A stretch of 64,000 nucleotides of DNA from Schauerella fraxinea. GTDB taxonomy: Bacteria; Pseudomonadota; Gammaproteobacteria; Burkholderiales; Burkholderiaceae_B. Below the pieces are notes generated by a model. That model saw only the letters and a program-made list of their open reading frames with translations, was not told the DNA's origin and did no database searches. The stretch lies in contig JAVDKL010000001.1 of the NCBI GenBank assembly GCA_030849965.1, positions 1,780,554 to 1,844,553 of the forward strand, in the 5' to 3' direction. The position numbers and the translations under genes are program-made. Positions within the stretch are counted from its first letter, which is position 1, and every line of letters begins with the position of its first letter. Below, one piece after another: positions 18,597 to 27,091 of the stretch.

Positions 18597-19205
18597 ATGT
18601 CGGCACCCATTCCATCGCGTGTGTTGCAAACCGTTCGCAGCTATTTACCCGACGAAGCCGCGACAGGCGCGCTGGCGGCCGCGATCGCACCCTGCATGGC
18701 GCCGCACCTTCGCGAGACGTCACCCTTGCCGGATGAGGCCGCAAGCACGATGCCTCCGCCTCCTGGCGCCCTCCTGCAAGGCGGCCGTATCCACCTCGTG
18801 GGGGATCTCGGTGCCGGTAAAACCGCCTTTGCGCGCGCGCTGCTTAGGGCGGTCGGTGTAACAGGTCGAATCAAAAGTCCAAGCTACGCGCTACTTGAAT
18901 CCTATAAAGTTTTTAACTTATACTGCTATCACCTTGATTTTTATAGATTTAGCGATCCGCGAGAATGGCTGGATGCGGGATTTCGAGATGTACTGCGTGA
19001 AGATGCCCTCGTTTTGATCGAATGGCCGCAACGCGCAGGCGACCTGTTACCCGCGCCAGACTTGACGATTGCCCTGGATTACGCCGAGCCGGGCCGCGAC
19101 GCTACGCTAAGCGCAACGACTGAAAGAGGACAAATATGGCTGAACGCAATTGTCCCCCTGCTGCCCCCACCGCGGGCAGCCACGCCGCCACGCGCCGGCG
19201 GCTGA
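18597..19205 (+). CDS. tsaE: tRNA threonylcarbamoyladenosine biosynthesis ATPase TsaE
   Basis: 202 residues. Walker A loop GDLGAGKT at 69-76, then SPSYALLESY and the conserved HLDFYRFSDPREW and LIEWPQR segments of TsaE. With TsaB and TsaD it drives formation of t6A37 on ANN-decoding tRNAs. The N-terminal region is about 30 residues longer than usual, with a proline-rich insertion before the P-loop. The gene runs 70 bp into amiC, an unusually long overlap. A stretch at about 18890-18965 is far more AT-rich than its surroundings and holds rare codons (TTA, AGA) plus a promoter-like element. Start ATG 18597. Confidence 0.94.
   Translation: MSAPIPSRVLQTVRSYLPDEAATGALAAAIAPCMAPHLRETSPLPDEAASTMPPPPGALLQGGRIHLVGDLGAGKTAFARALLRAVGVTGRIKSPSYALLESYKVFNLYCYHLDFYRFSDPREWLDAGFRDVLREDALVLIEWPQRAGDLLPAPDLTIALDYAEPGRDATLSATTERGQIWLNAIVPLLPPPRAATPPRAGG
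18895..18924 (+). promoter_or_regulatory. Candidate promoter inside tsaE
   Basis: TTGAAT (18895-18900) and TATACT (18919-18924) are separated by 18 bp, within the AT-rich segment of tsaE and about 210 bp upstream of the amiC start. It would give amiC a promoter independent of tsaE. Visual inference. Confidence 0.45.
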
Positions 19206-20554
19206 TTGGCGCCACGGCGACCCTGCTGCTGTTGCCGGTAATCCCACGCCTGGCGCATGCCGCCACGATTCTTGCCGTCCGTATGTGGCCGGCCGACGAA
19301 TACACCCGCGTGACCCTCGAGCTCGACCAGGAACTCAAAGCCGAACAATTCGTGCTTGAGAACCCCCACCGGTTGGTGGTCGACATCGAAGGCCTCTCGA
19401 TGAGCCAGGCGCTCAACCAGTTGCCATCGAAGATTCGCACCGGCGACCCCTATATTTCATCGCTGCGCGTGGGTCAGAATCGCCCCGGCGTGGTGCGGTT
19501 GGTGTTTGACCTGAAGCAAGCCGTGGCCCCCCAGGTGTTTACGCTCAAGCCCGTGGCCGACTATCAATATCGGCTGGTGCTCGATCTGTATCCCAAGGTC
19601 GCGCAGGACCCGCTGGTGGCACTGCTCAAGCAGAAGCCCAGCACGATCGACCAGGACGATCCGCTCGCACGTATCCTCGAGGATATCTCGCGCACGCCCG
19701 GCTCAACCGTGCAGCCGGCGCCCCCGCCGGTGGCCATGCAGCCGGCACCGCCCCCCCCTTCAGTACCCAATTTGTCGCCGGGCAGCATTCCCGCGCCCCC
19801 GCCGCAGGCCATGGCGCCGCGCCCCACCACCGCCAGCCGCAAGAAGAATATCGTGATCGCGCTGGATCCCGGCCACGGCGGCGAAGATCCCGGTGCGGTC
19901 GGTCCCAGCGGCATGCACGAAAAAGAAGTGGTGTTGCGTATCGCCCGCCGGTTAAAAGCGTTGATCGATTCGCAGCCCAATATGCGGGCCTACATGACGC
20001 GCGACGACGATTATTTCGTGCCGCTGCATGTGCGCGTGCAGAAAGCGCGCCGCGCCAATGCCGATCTGTTCATTTCGATTCACGCCGATGCGTTCATCAA
20101 ACCCACGGCCAACGGCTCATCGGTTTTCGCCTTGTCGCAACGCGGCGCAACCAGCACGCAGGCGCGCTGGTTGGCCGATAAGGAAAACTCGGCGGATCTG
20201 ATCGGCGGCATTAATCTGGGTACCCACGACAAATCGATCGCCAAAGTGCTGCTCGACCTGTCGACCACCGCACAGATCAACGACTCCAAACGGGTAGGCA
20301 CCGCTTTCCTGGCGGAGATCGGCAAGATCAACCGCCTGCACAAAGACAGCGTCGAGCAAGCCGGCTTTGCGGTGCTGAAGGCGCCCGATATTCCATCCAT
20401 TCTGGTGGAGACGGCGTTCATCAGTAATCCGCGCGAAGAGGCGCTCTTGCGCAGCAGTGAGCACCAGGACAAGCTGGCTACCGCGATGTTCAAGGGCATC
20501 ACGAATTACTTCAACACCCATCCGCCGCTGGCGCGACTGGGCGACGTGAGCTGA
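19136..20554 (+). CDS. amiC: N-acetylmuramoyl-L-alanine amidase AmiC-like (AMIN + Amidase_3)
   Basis: 472 residues. A twin-arginine signal (TRRRLIGATATLLLL, about 19-33) ends near AHA, consistent with Tat export as for AmiC. An AMIN domain (about 42-150) that targets the septum precedes a proline-rich linker (about 195-235) and the zinc amidase domain (about 238-460) with ALDPGHGGEDPGA, a following HEKEVVL glutamate, SIHADAF and the late ILVETAFISNPRE glutamate. It cleaves septal peptidoglycan in daughter-cell separation. ATG 19136 has AGAGGA five bases upstream and lies inside tsaE. A strong terminator follows the stop. Confidence 0.95.
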   Translation: MAERNCPPAAPTAGSHAATRRRLIGATATLLLLPVIPRLAHAATILAVRMWPADEYTRVTLELDQELKAEQFVLENPHRLVVDIEGLSMSQALNQLPSKIRTGDPYISSLRVGQNRPGVVRLVFDLKQAVAPQVFTLKPVADYQYRLVLDLYPKVAQDPLVALLKQKPSTIDQDDPLARILEDISRTPGSTVQPAPPPVAMQPAPPPPSVPNLSPGSIPAPPPQAMAPRPTTASRKKNIVIALDPGHGGEDPGAVGPSGMHEKEVVLRIARRLKALIDSQPNMRAYMTRDDDYFVPLHVRVQKARRANADLFISIHADAFIKPTANGSSVFALSQRGATSTQARWLADKENSADLIGGINLGTHDKSIAKVLLDLSTTAQINDSKRVGTAFLAEIGKINRLHKDSVEQAGFAVLKAPDIPSILVETAFISNPREEALLRSSEHQDKLATAMFKGITNYFNTHPPLARLGDVS

Positions 20555-20576
20555 TTGCAGTACCCGCCAGAATGGA

Positions 20577-20605
20577 ATGAGGCCGCATTAAGCGGCCTCA
20601 TTTTT
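20577..20605 (+). terminator. Intrinsic terminator after amiC
   Basis: A 10-bp perfect stem (20577-20586 with 20592-20601), five-base loop, then TTTTT. It lies 22 bases after the amiC stop. Confidence 0.9.
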
Positions 20606-20640
20606 ATTGGTGACGGCGGATGTGCGGCATCTGGAGCTGG

Positions 20641-20681
20641 GCTTGGATGCGTTGGGGCTTGGATGCGTTGGGGCTTGGATG
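20641..20681. repeat. 16-bp tandem repeat, about 2.5 copies
   Basis: The unit GCTTGGATGCGTTGGG occurs perfectly at 20641-20656 and 20657-20672 and begins again at 20673. It lies in the gap between amiC and the convergent DedA gene and has no coding content. Confidence 0.8.
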
Positions 20682-20736
20682 TGCGCGATAACGGCGTCAA
20701 GCTAACGGCGCCGAAACATCGCGCTCCGGCATTGCA

Positions 20737-21426
20737 TCAAAGCGGATCCCGCGCTGTTTTAACGGCGATCTGCGCGGCGCGGGCATCGGCCTGGCGCTGG
20801 CGGCGCTTGATCAGTTTCCAGCCGCCTGCCAGGACGAGCGGTAGGATGGCCGCACCCAGACCAAGCAGTACGATGGTGTTGAGATGCTCTTTCACCAACG
20901 GGATATTGCCAAAGAAATACCCGGCTGCGACCAGACTGCCCACCCACGCCACGGCGCCGGTGATGTTGAAGAACTGGAACCGCAACATGTCCATATAGGC
21001 TGCGCCCGCCACAAACGGTGCAAACGTACGCACGATGGGCACGAAACGCGACAGCACGATCGTTTTGCCGCCATGCTTTTCATAAAACGCATGGGTACGC
21101 ATCAATGCCGTGCGATCCAGAAATCGGAAGTGGCCGGCAAACACCCGCGCACCGAGCCAGCGGCCGATGTAATAGTTGAGCGTATTACCCAGAATGGCGG
21201 CGGCAATCAACAGCGCGGAAAGCAGGATGGGATCGATGTGACCCGACGCGCCGAAGGCGCCTGCGATAAACAATAGCGAGTCGCCGGGTAGGAACGGCAA
21301 CACCACAAATCCAGTTTCCCCGAACACGATCAGGAACAGCACCAGATAGACCCAAACGCCATAGTTGGCCACCCACAGGCCAAACGTTTGGTCGATATGC
21401 AGCACCATGTTGAAAAAGTCGATCAT
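20737..21426 (-). CDS. DedA family inner-membrane protein
   Basis: 229 residues. Typical DedA features: N-terminal amphipathic start (MIDFFNMVLHIDQTF), then VFGETGFVVLPFLPGDSLLF with the conserved E and PGD, GNTLNYYIGRWLGARVF, and RFVPIVRTFAPFVAGAAYMD, which holds the conserved R-x3-R and G-x3-M. DedA proteins are undecaprenyl-phosphate or phospholipid translocases needed for membrane integrity and proton-motive force. The gene is monocistronic, converges on amiC and is divergent from mutL. Confidence 0.93.
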   Translation of the reverse strand: MIDFFNMVLHIDQTFGLWVANYGVWVYLVLFLIVFGETGFVVLPFLPGDSLLFIAGAFGASGHIDPILLSALLIAAAILGNTLNYYIGRWLGARVFAGHFRFLDRTALMRTHAFYEKHGGKTIVLSRFVPIVRTFAPFVAGAAYMDMLRFQFFNITGAVAWVGSLVAAGYFFGNIPLVKEHLNTIVLLGLGAAILPLVLAGGWKLIKRRQRQADARAAQIAVKTARDPL

Positions 21427-21561
21427 GTAACAACCGTAATCAGGATTAACACGCTGAGGCCACTATAGCCTACGCTCAACGGGACTTTGCGCCCGGACTA
21501 AAATTCTTTTTATCCCCGGGCTCGCGCCCGCCATCTGTTGCTTCAAAAATACTGTCACGCC

Positions 21562-23790
21562 ATGTCTTCTCGCCGTTCCATTGCCGCCCTCCCAGACTTG
21601 TTGATCAGCCAGATCGCCGCGGGCGAAGTGATCGAACGGCCCGCGTCCGTGCTCAAGGAACTGCTCGAAAACGCCATCGACTCGGGCGCGCGTGCCATCG
21701 AAGTCCGCCTGGATGGTGGGGGCATCCGCCGCATCGCCGTCTCGGACGACGGCGGCGGCATTCCGCCTGAGGAATTGCCGTTGGCGCTTACCCGCCACGC
21801 CACCAGCAAAATCTCCACCCTGACGGAGTTGGAGTCGGTGGCGTCGATGGGGTTCCGTGGCGAAGCGTTGGCATCGATTGCATCGGTGGCGCAAACCACC
21901 GTCACTTCCCGGGTGCCAGGTGCGAACAGCGCCTTCCAGATCCAATCGGGAAGCCAATCGGTGGAGCCTGCCGCCGGGCCGCCGGGCACGACGGTAGACG
22001 TGCGTCAGTTGTTCGATGCCGTTCCGGCACGCCGCAAATTTCTACGCGCCGAGCCCACAGAGCTCGGCCATTGCCTGGACGCCATGGAGCGCATCGCGCT
22101 GGCGCATCCGCAGGTTGCCTTTCGCCTCTTCAATCAGGATCGGGCCTATCGGCAATGGTTGCCGGCCGACCCCATCACCCGGATTCGCGACGTACTGGGG
22201 GCCGAGTTTTCATCGCAAGGGATCGCGCTCAGCAACTCGGTGGGGTTGGTCACGCTTTCCGGCATGGTCACCAAGCCCACGGCGGCACGCGCCCGCGCCG
22301 ACCGGCAATACCTGTATGTCAACGGCCGCTACGTGCGCGACCGCACGGTAAGCCACGCCTTGCGCTCGGCGTATGCCGATGTGCTGCATGGCGACCGCCA
22401 GCCGGCGTATGTGCTGTTTCTGGATATCGATCCCACCGCCGTCGACGTGAACGTGCATCCTGCCAAGAGCGAGGTGCGGTTCCGCGATAGCGGCGCGGTG
22501 CACCGCTTCGTCTCGCAGTCGGTGACGGCGGCATTGGCGCAGACAGGCGGGCAGGCGCAGGGAGACGAGCACGATGCGTCACTGCATTCGACCGATACCG
22601 CCCACCGTTCAGGCGGCGCGCCGACGCGACCTCCGGGCGGCATGGGGCGTAACGACACAAACGGTGCCGGCCGAGCACCCGGCAACGGCGGTACTGGCGG
22701 CGGCGCGCCCGTGCATGCCATGCCACGCCATCAGGTTCCGTTCCGATTGAACCCGGCGGACACCGGCGGTAATCCGGTGCAAGACTGGCGCACCCTCTAT
22801 CGCCCCCTGGATGAGACGACGCGGCAAGGCACCTCGGACGCCCCCCACAACAACGCGCATCCCTACGATCCGGCCGCGCCTGGCGCGCGCGTTCGTACGA
22901 CTATCGACAGCGACGGCGTCGTGACCCATCACCCGCTCGATGAACCGGGCCGCTCGTCTTCCAATCCGCCGTCGCATTACGCCACCGATGACGCCGAATT
23001 TCCGGATGCCCGTCGTCCCTTGTCCGGCACCGATCGTTACGCGGCAACGTCCGACACCCAGGATCCTGGAAGGTCGGCGGGCGCGACACCCTACGGCACA
23101 CCAACCGGATCAAATACGGTTTCCCCCTTGCGCGATCCGGCGGCGAGCACCGTGTACGCTGCCCGGACGGCCACCGATCCTTTCGCCGGCGGCGATCAGG
23201 CCGAGGAAAACCCCTTGGGCGTCGCCTTGGCGCAATTGCATGGGATATACATCCTGGCGCAAAACCGCCGCGGCTTGATTCTGGTGGACATGCACGCCGC
23301 GCACGAACGCGTGGTGTATGAACAGCTCAAGAACGATCTGGACGCACGCGACTTACCGCGCCAGGATTTGCTGGTGCCGGTGGTGTTCAACGCGCCTGAG
23401 AAGGACGTGGCCCTGATCGAAGAATTCACCGACGAACTTGAATCGCTGGGGTTTTTGCTGCGCCCCGCCGGCCCCACGTCGATCGCTGTGCGCTCGGTAC
23501 CCGCGATCCTGGCGCGCGGCGATATCGAAACCTTGGTGCGCGCCGTGCTGCGCGACATCGACACGGCCGGCACGTCGCATCGCCTGACCGAAGCCCGCAA
23601 CGAACTTTTGTCCACAATGGCCTGCCATGGCTCGGTGCGCGCCAACCGCAGATTGAATATCGACGAAATGAACGGCCTGCTGCGCCAGATGGAGCGCACC
23701 GAACGCGCCGATCAATGCAATCACGGCCGGCCCACATGGATCCACTGGACCATCGGCGATCTCGACAAACTCTTCTTGCGCGGTCAATGA
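21562..23790 (+). CDS. mutL: DNA mismatch repair protein MutL (endonuclease-motif type)
   Basis: 742 residues. N-terminal GHKL ATPase: [37 protein letters not shown]. Residues about 325-545 form a long low-complexity Gly/Pro/Thr/Asp-rich linker. The C-terminal dimerisation domain carries [12 protein letters not shown] (576-587), fitting DQHA-x2-E-x4-E with Met for Gln, plus ACHGSVRA and CNHGRPT, the remaining metal-site motifs of endonuclease MutL. MutL links MutS mismatch recognition to strand nicking and UvrD. Start at ATG 21562 rather than the upstream TTG. Its stop overlaps miaA as ATGA. Confidence 0.96.
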   Translation: MSSRRSIAALPDLLISQIAAGEVIERPASVLKELLENAIDSGARAIEVRLDGGGIRRIAVSDDGGGIPPEELPLALTRHATSKISTLTELESVASMGFRGEALASIASVAQTTVTSRVPGANSAFQIQSGSQSVEPAAGPPGTTVDVRQLFDAVPARRKFLRAEPTELGHCLDAMERIALAHPQVAFRLFNQDRAYRQWLPADPITRIRDVLGAEFSSQGIALSNSVGLVTLSGMVTKPTAARARADRQYLYVNGRYVRDRTVSHALRSAYADVLHGDRQPAYVLFLDIDPTAVDVNVHPAKSEVRFRDSGAVHRFVSQSVTAALAQTGGQAQGDEHDASLHSTDTAHRSGGAPTRPPGGMGRNDTNGAGRAPGNGGTGGGAPVHAMPRHQVPFRLNPADTGGNPVQDWRTLYRPLDETTRQGTSDAPHNNAHPYDPAAPGARVRTTIDSDGVVTHHPLDEPGRSSSNPPSHYATDDAEFPDARRPLSGTDRYAATSDTQDPGRSAGATPYGTPTGSNTVSPLRDPAASTVYAARTATDPFAGGDQAEENPLGVALAQLHGIYILAQNRRGLILVDMHAAHERVVYEQLKNDLDARDLPRQDLLVPVVFNAPEKDVALIEEFTDELESLGFLLRPAGPTSIAVRSVPAILARGDIETLVRAVLRDIDTAGTSHRLTEARNELLSTMACHGSVRANRRLNIDEMNGLLRQMERTERADQCNHGRPTWIHWTIGDLDKLFLRGQ

Positions 23791-24731
23791 TGAGTGCGCC
23801 GTTATTGTGCCTGGCGGGTCCCACAGCCGCCGGAAAAAGCGCGGCGGTACTCGCCATTGCGCAGCGCTGGCCGATCGAAGTGATCAATGTGGATTCGGCC
23901 ACGATCTACCGGCACATGGATGTGGGCACGGCCAAGCCCAGCCGCGACGAACGCGCGCGCGTGCCGCAGCATCTGCTCGATATTCGTGATCCGCTTGAAA
24001 GCTACTCGGCGGCCCAATTCTTCGACGACGCGCATCGTTTGGCCGACGAGATCACGGCCCGCGGCCGCACGCCGATTCTGGCGGGCGGCACCATGATGTA
24101 CTTCAAGGCGCTGCGTGAGGGGTTGAGCGATCTGCCGCAGGCCGATCCCGCCATTCGTGCCGAGCTCGATGCGCGCGCCGCCCAATTGGGCTGGCCGGCG
24201 ATGCATGCCGAATTGGCAGCGCGCGATCCCGAGACGGCCGCGCGTCTGGCGCCCAACGACAGTCAACGCGTTCAACGGGCGCTTGAGATTTGCCTCATCA
24301 CGGGCCAGACCATGTCGGCCCTGCTTGCGGCGCATCGCCCAGTGGCATCCACGCGGGATTTCGTCACGCTGAGCCTGGAGCCGTCGGACCGATTGGCACT
24401 GCATGCGCGCATCGCACAGCGCTTTGACGCGATGCTCGACCACGGCCTGGTCGACGAGGTGCGCGCCCTGCACGCCCGCGGCGATCTGCATACCGGCTTG
24501 CCGTCGATCCGTTGCGTGGGCTATCGGCAGATCTGGGGCTATCTGGACGGCGAAGTCGATATGCCTACGGCGCGTGAGCAAGCCATTGCCGCCACGCGCC
24601 AACTGGCCAAGCGCCAACTGACCTGGTTGCGCGCCCTGCCCGAGCGGATCGCGATCGATTGCCTGGCCGCCAACGCCGTCGAACAAGTCATCGACACGAT
24701 CACGCCGTGGATGCCGCCACGCGCTGCTTAG
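23787..24731 (+). CDS. miaA: tRNA dimethylallyltransferase
   Basis: 314 residues. P-loop GPTAAGKS at 11-18, then [19 protein letters not shown], the substrate-binding counterpart of DSxQvYrgMDIGTAKP, and later [12 protein letters not shown] and [16 protein letters not shown]. It transfers a dimethylallyl group from DMAPP to A37 of tRNAs reading UNN codons. ATG 23787 overlaps the mutL stop by four bases, so the genes are translationally coupled. In related genomes purM usually comes soon after miaA; here a 7-kb iron-uptake block intervenes. Confidence 0.96.
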   Translation: MMSAPLLCLAGPTAAGKSAAVLAIAQRWPIEVINVDSATIYRHMDVGTAKPSRDERARVPQHLLDIRDPLESYSAAQFFDDAHRLADEITARGRTPILAGGTMMYFKALREGLSDLPQADPAIRAELDARAAQLGWPAMHAELAARDPETAARLAPNDSQRVQRALEICLITGQTMSALLAAHRPVASTRDFVTLSLEPSDRLALHARIAQRFDAMLDHGLVDEVRALHARGDLHTGLPSIRCVGYRQIWGYLDGEVDMPTAREQAIAATRQLAKRQLTWLRALPERIAIDCLAANAVEQVIDTITPWMPPRAA

Positions 24732-24752
24732 GCGCATGGCGCATGGCAGCGG

Positions 24753-25583
24753 TCAGTCGTCGATCGTTTCGTGCACACCGGCCGCGCCGCGCTTCCAGTA
24801 ACTCGAGGCGCGGATGCGTGACTTCGCGATGCCATGCACATCCACCATCACCTGTCGCACGGCACGGGTGACGATCGACTCGGCAGCGACCCACACATAG
24901 CCTTCGCCTTCCGGCAGCGCGAGCTTGCGCGCCGCGTGCGCCAACGCCGGTTCGTCAGCGGCAACCGCGCCGCGACGATGCACCCACGTGACGTGGGCTT
25001 GCGCACGCGTGGGCAATGCAATCTGTGCCGCTGCATCGTCGACCTCGATCAACGCCACGATGTTGGCCTGCGGCGGCAGCTCCTCGAATCGGCGGGCAAT
25101 GGCCGGCAACGCGCTCTCGTCACCGATCAGCACGTGCCAATCGAAGCCGGTAGGAACCACAAAAGAGCCACGTGGGCCACCCACGCCGAGCGTATCGCCT
25201 ACTTGCGCCGCGCGCGCCCAATCGGATGCGGGGCCGGTCGCATGCAAGAAAAATTCGATATCCAATTCGCGCGTCTGCGCATCGTAGCGGCGCGGCGTGT
25301 AATCACGCGCGATCGGGCGCGGAGCGCCTTCGGCATACACCACGCCGTCAGCCGTAGCGGTGGGCAAAGGCGGCATCACACCATCCGCGCCGGGCAGGAA
25401 AACCTTGATGTGGTCATCGAACGAAGCTGATATAAACCCGTCGAGATCGTCGCCCGTGAGCGTAATGCGAAGCAACTGTGCCGACACGTGCTGCGTGCGC
25501 AGCACGCGCAGTTGCCGAAATTTGAGGGGGTGGCGCACACGGTGCACCGCCAGGGTATCGCTATCGGAAATGTGGTTTGTCAT
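24753..25583 (-). CDS. Siderophore-interacting protein (ViuB/YqjH-type ferric reductase)
   Basis: 276 residues. The FAD-binding domain has the family motif IARDYTPRRYD (the R-x-Y-T flavin contact), followed by GGPRGSFVVP and an NAD(P)H-binding SIP domain with WHVLIGDESALPAIARRFEELP and a C-terminal YVWVAAES. These cytoplasmic flavoproteins reduce iron from imported ferric siderophores. The gene lies 111 bp downstream of the PadR regulator on the same strand, matching the yqjI-yqjH pairing in enteric bacteria, where the PadR protein represses the reductase. Start ATG 25583. Confidence 0.93.
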   Translation of the reverse strand: MTNHISDSDTLAVHRVRHPLKFRQLRVLRTQHVSAQLLRITLTGDDLDGFISASFDDHIKVFLPGADGVMPPLPTATADGVVYAEGAPRPIARDYTPRRYDAQTRELDIEFFLHATGPASDWARAAQVGDTLGVGGPRGSFVVPTGFDWHVLIGDESALPAIARRFEELPPQANIVALIEVDDAAAQIALPTRAQAHVTWVHRRGAVAADEPALAHAARKLALPEGEGYVWVAAESIVTRAVRQVMVDVHGIAKSRIRASSYWKRGAAGVHETIDD

Positions 25584-25635
25584 AAGCGTCGATATAAAAA
25601 AATGTTGGAATGGACGGGGCGACAGTTGCCTTACA

Positions 25636-25677
25636 GCGCGTGCGCTACGGCGCGTGCGCTACGGCGCGTGCGCTCGG
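25636..25677. repeat. 14-bp tandem repeat, about three copies
   Basis: The unit GCGCGTGCGCTACG is repeated at 25636-25649 and 25650-25663, with a partly diverged third copy to 25677. It lies between the siderophore reductase start and the end of the PadR gene. The unit is partly self-complementary. Confidence 0.75.
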
Positions 25678-25694
25678 CTCGTGCCCCATCAAGC

Positions 25695-26258
25695 TCAATC
25701 TTTCTGCTGAATCTCGGCCACGGCGCGCGCCAGGATGGCCGCAATGCGCCGCTGCTCGTTCGGACAGGCGTCGCTCGCTTCGAACAGCGCCTGCTTGAGC
25801 GCACGCCGTTGTTGGACAAACGCCGGCACCCACCCAGTTGCGAGATCCTCGCCTTCGGGCCCGGTTTCCATATCCTCGTTTGCCAGCGTGCGCTGCATCC
25901 ACGCCATCTTGCGCGACACATGCCGCAGCCCCGCAAACAACCGATCGGCCTGCTCACGCTGTGCATCAAGATGCGCGCGGCCGGCGTCCGACAGGCGATA
26001 GTGCTTGCGGCTACCTGCCGCCTCCACCGTGGCAAAACCCTCAGCGTGCAAGGCCGCCAGTGCCGGATACACCGTGCCCGGGCTCGGCTTGTAAAACCCG
26101 TTGCTGCGCTCGTTCAGCGCGTTGATCAACTCATAGCCGTGACGCGGCGCATCTTGTTCGGCCAACAACGACAGCAGCATCAGCGCGAGATCGGCAGCAC
26201 TGAACTTTCTACCGCGCATGAGTGCGGTAGAGGGTGATGGAGTGGAAAGCGGAGGCAT
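25695..26258 (-). CDS. PadR-family transcriptional regulator (YqjI-like)
   Basis: 187 residues. A PadR winged helix (about residues 20-95: LALMLLSLLAEQDAPRHGYE, FYKPSPGTVYPALAALHAEG, RKHYRLSDAGRAHL) is followed by a helical dimerisation tail. The HGYEL and SPGTVYPAL segments are highly characteristic. The His/Cys-rich N-terminal extension by which enteric YqjI senses nickel is absent. It is upstream of the siderophore-interacting reductase on the same strand and probably represses it and itself. The 12-bp direct repeat at 26396-26419 is a likely operator. ATG 26258; a shorter start at Met14 is possible. Confidence 0.9.
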   Translation of the reverse strand: MPPLSTPSPSTALMRGRKFSAADLALMLLSLLAEQDAPRHGYELINALNERSNGFYKPSPGTVYPALAALHAEGFATVEAAGSRKHYRLSDAGRAHLDAQREQADRLFAGLRHVSRKMAWMQRTLANEDMETGPEGEDLATGWVPAFVQQRRALKQALFEASDACPNEQRRIAAILARAVAEIQQKD

Positions 26259-26395
26259 GGCTAAACAGATGAAATGGAGGTGAAGGTAACAGTGGGCGTG
26301 TACCCGAGCGCTTGAGATGGATATTGCAAACGCGAGGGCGAATGGTCTGCACGTCGCGGGTGCATTAACAGACCTCTAATAAGCTGCACCATGAT

Positions 26396-26419
26396 CTTAC
26401 GATATATCTTACGATATAT
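26396..26419. promoter_or_regulatory. Two perfect 12-bp direct repeats, candidate PadR operator
   Basis: CTTACGATATAT occurs twice head to tail (26396-26407 and 26408-26419) in an AT-rich patch between the divergent PadR and sigma-factor genes. ATATC-type repeats are known targets of the YqjI class, so PadR autoregulation, or control of fecI, is inferred. The remaining 26259-26554 gap holds no gene. Confidence 0.6.
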
Positions 26420-26554
26420 AATGATGTTTGCCAAGCCCAACTTTTGCCCCAATGACGACCATATCGTGTCCGCGCTTCGCATTGCGTCATTGCATCCCAA
26501 GGCCCTCGGCAATAGAATGCAACTAAATCTCATTTCTCTTTAGCAAGTGCATTC

Positions 26555-27091
26555 ATGTTTTCGGCTGCCACCGATTCGCCGCATGGCGACGTTCGCGATC
26601 TTTACCAGGACCATCACGTATGGCTGGTCTCGCTGCTGCGCCGCAAATTGGGTAATCGCGATTGCGCGGCGGACTTCGCTCACGACACGTTCGTACGTGT
26701 ACTGATCAATCGGCAAGCGCGGCCTGACGCCCCGCTGCCTTCAGAGCCACGGGCTTATCTCACCACGATCGCACGCGGGTTGGTGATCGACCACTGGCGC
26801 CGGCGCGAAGTCGAGAAGGCTTACCAAGACATGTTGGCGACGCTTCCCGAAGCCGTGGCGCCCTCCCCCGAGGTGCGGCTGCTGGTGATGGAAACCGTCT
26901 GCCGGATAGACGCAATGCTCGACGCCTTGGCGCCAGCCGTTCGACGTGCTTTTTTGCTTGCGCAGGTCGAGGGCCTCGCCGCGCCTGAGATTGCCCGGCA
27001 GTTGGGAATTTCGCGCGCGACCGTGGACCGCCACATTGCCAGCGCATTGCGTCACTGCTACAGCCTGCGCTATGCCTCAGAAAGCGCCTGA
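26555..27091 (+). CDS. fecI: ECF sigma factor, FecI-type
   Basis: 178 residues. Region 2 (about 15-85: DLYQDHHVWLVSLLRRKLG, CAADFAHDTFVRVL) and region 4 (about 115-172: VRRAFLLAQVEGLAAPEIARQLGISRATVDRHI) give the compact ECF layout. The phrases DHHVWLVSLLRRKLGN and YLTTIARGLVIDHWRR are typical of iron-starvation (FecI) sigmas. It overlaps fecR by 20 bp and is followed by an STN-containing TonB receptor, the standard cell-surface signalling set. Transcription is probably Fur-controlled: an AT-rich CTCATTTCTC half-site lies just upstream at about 26530-26540. Confidence 0.93.
   Translation: MFSAATDSPHGDVRDLYQDHHVWLVSLLRRKLGNRDCAADFAHDTFVRVLINRQARPDAPLPSEPRAYLTTIARGLVIDHWRRREVEKAYQDMLATLPEAVAPSPEVRLLVMETVCRIDAMLDALAPAVRRAFLLAQVEGLAAPEIARQLGISRATVDRHIASALRHCYSLRYASESA

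Noticed and set aside
20641-20681. Tandem repeat as a CRISPR-like array
   Set aside because: The copies are directly adjacent with no spacers; this is simple tandem duplication. The same holds for 25636-25677 and 44389-44420.
26261-26533. Possible 90-residue gene in the PadR-fecI gap
   Set aside because: The frame runs through the AT-rich repeat operator, has no ribosome site and no recognisable protein features.
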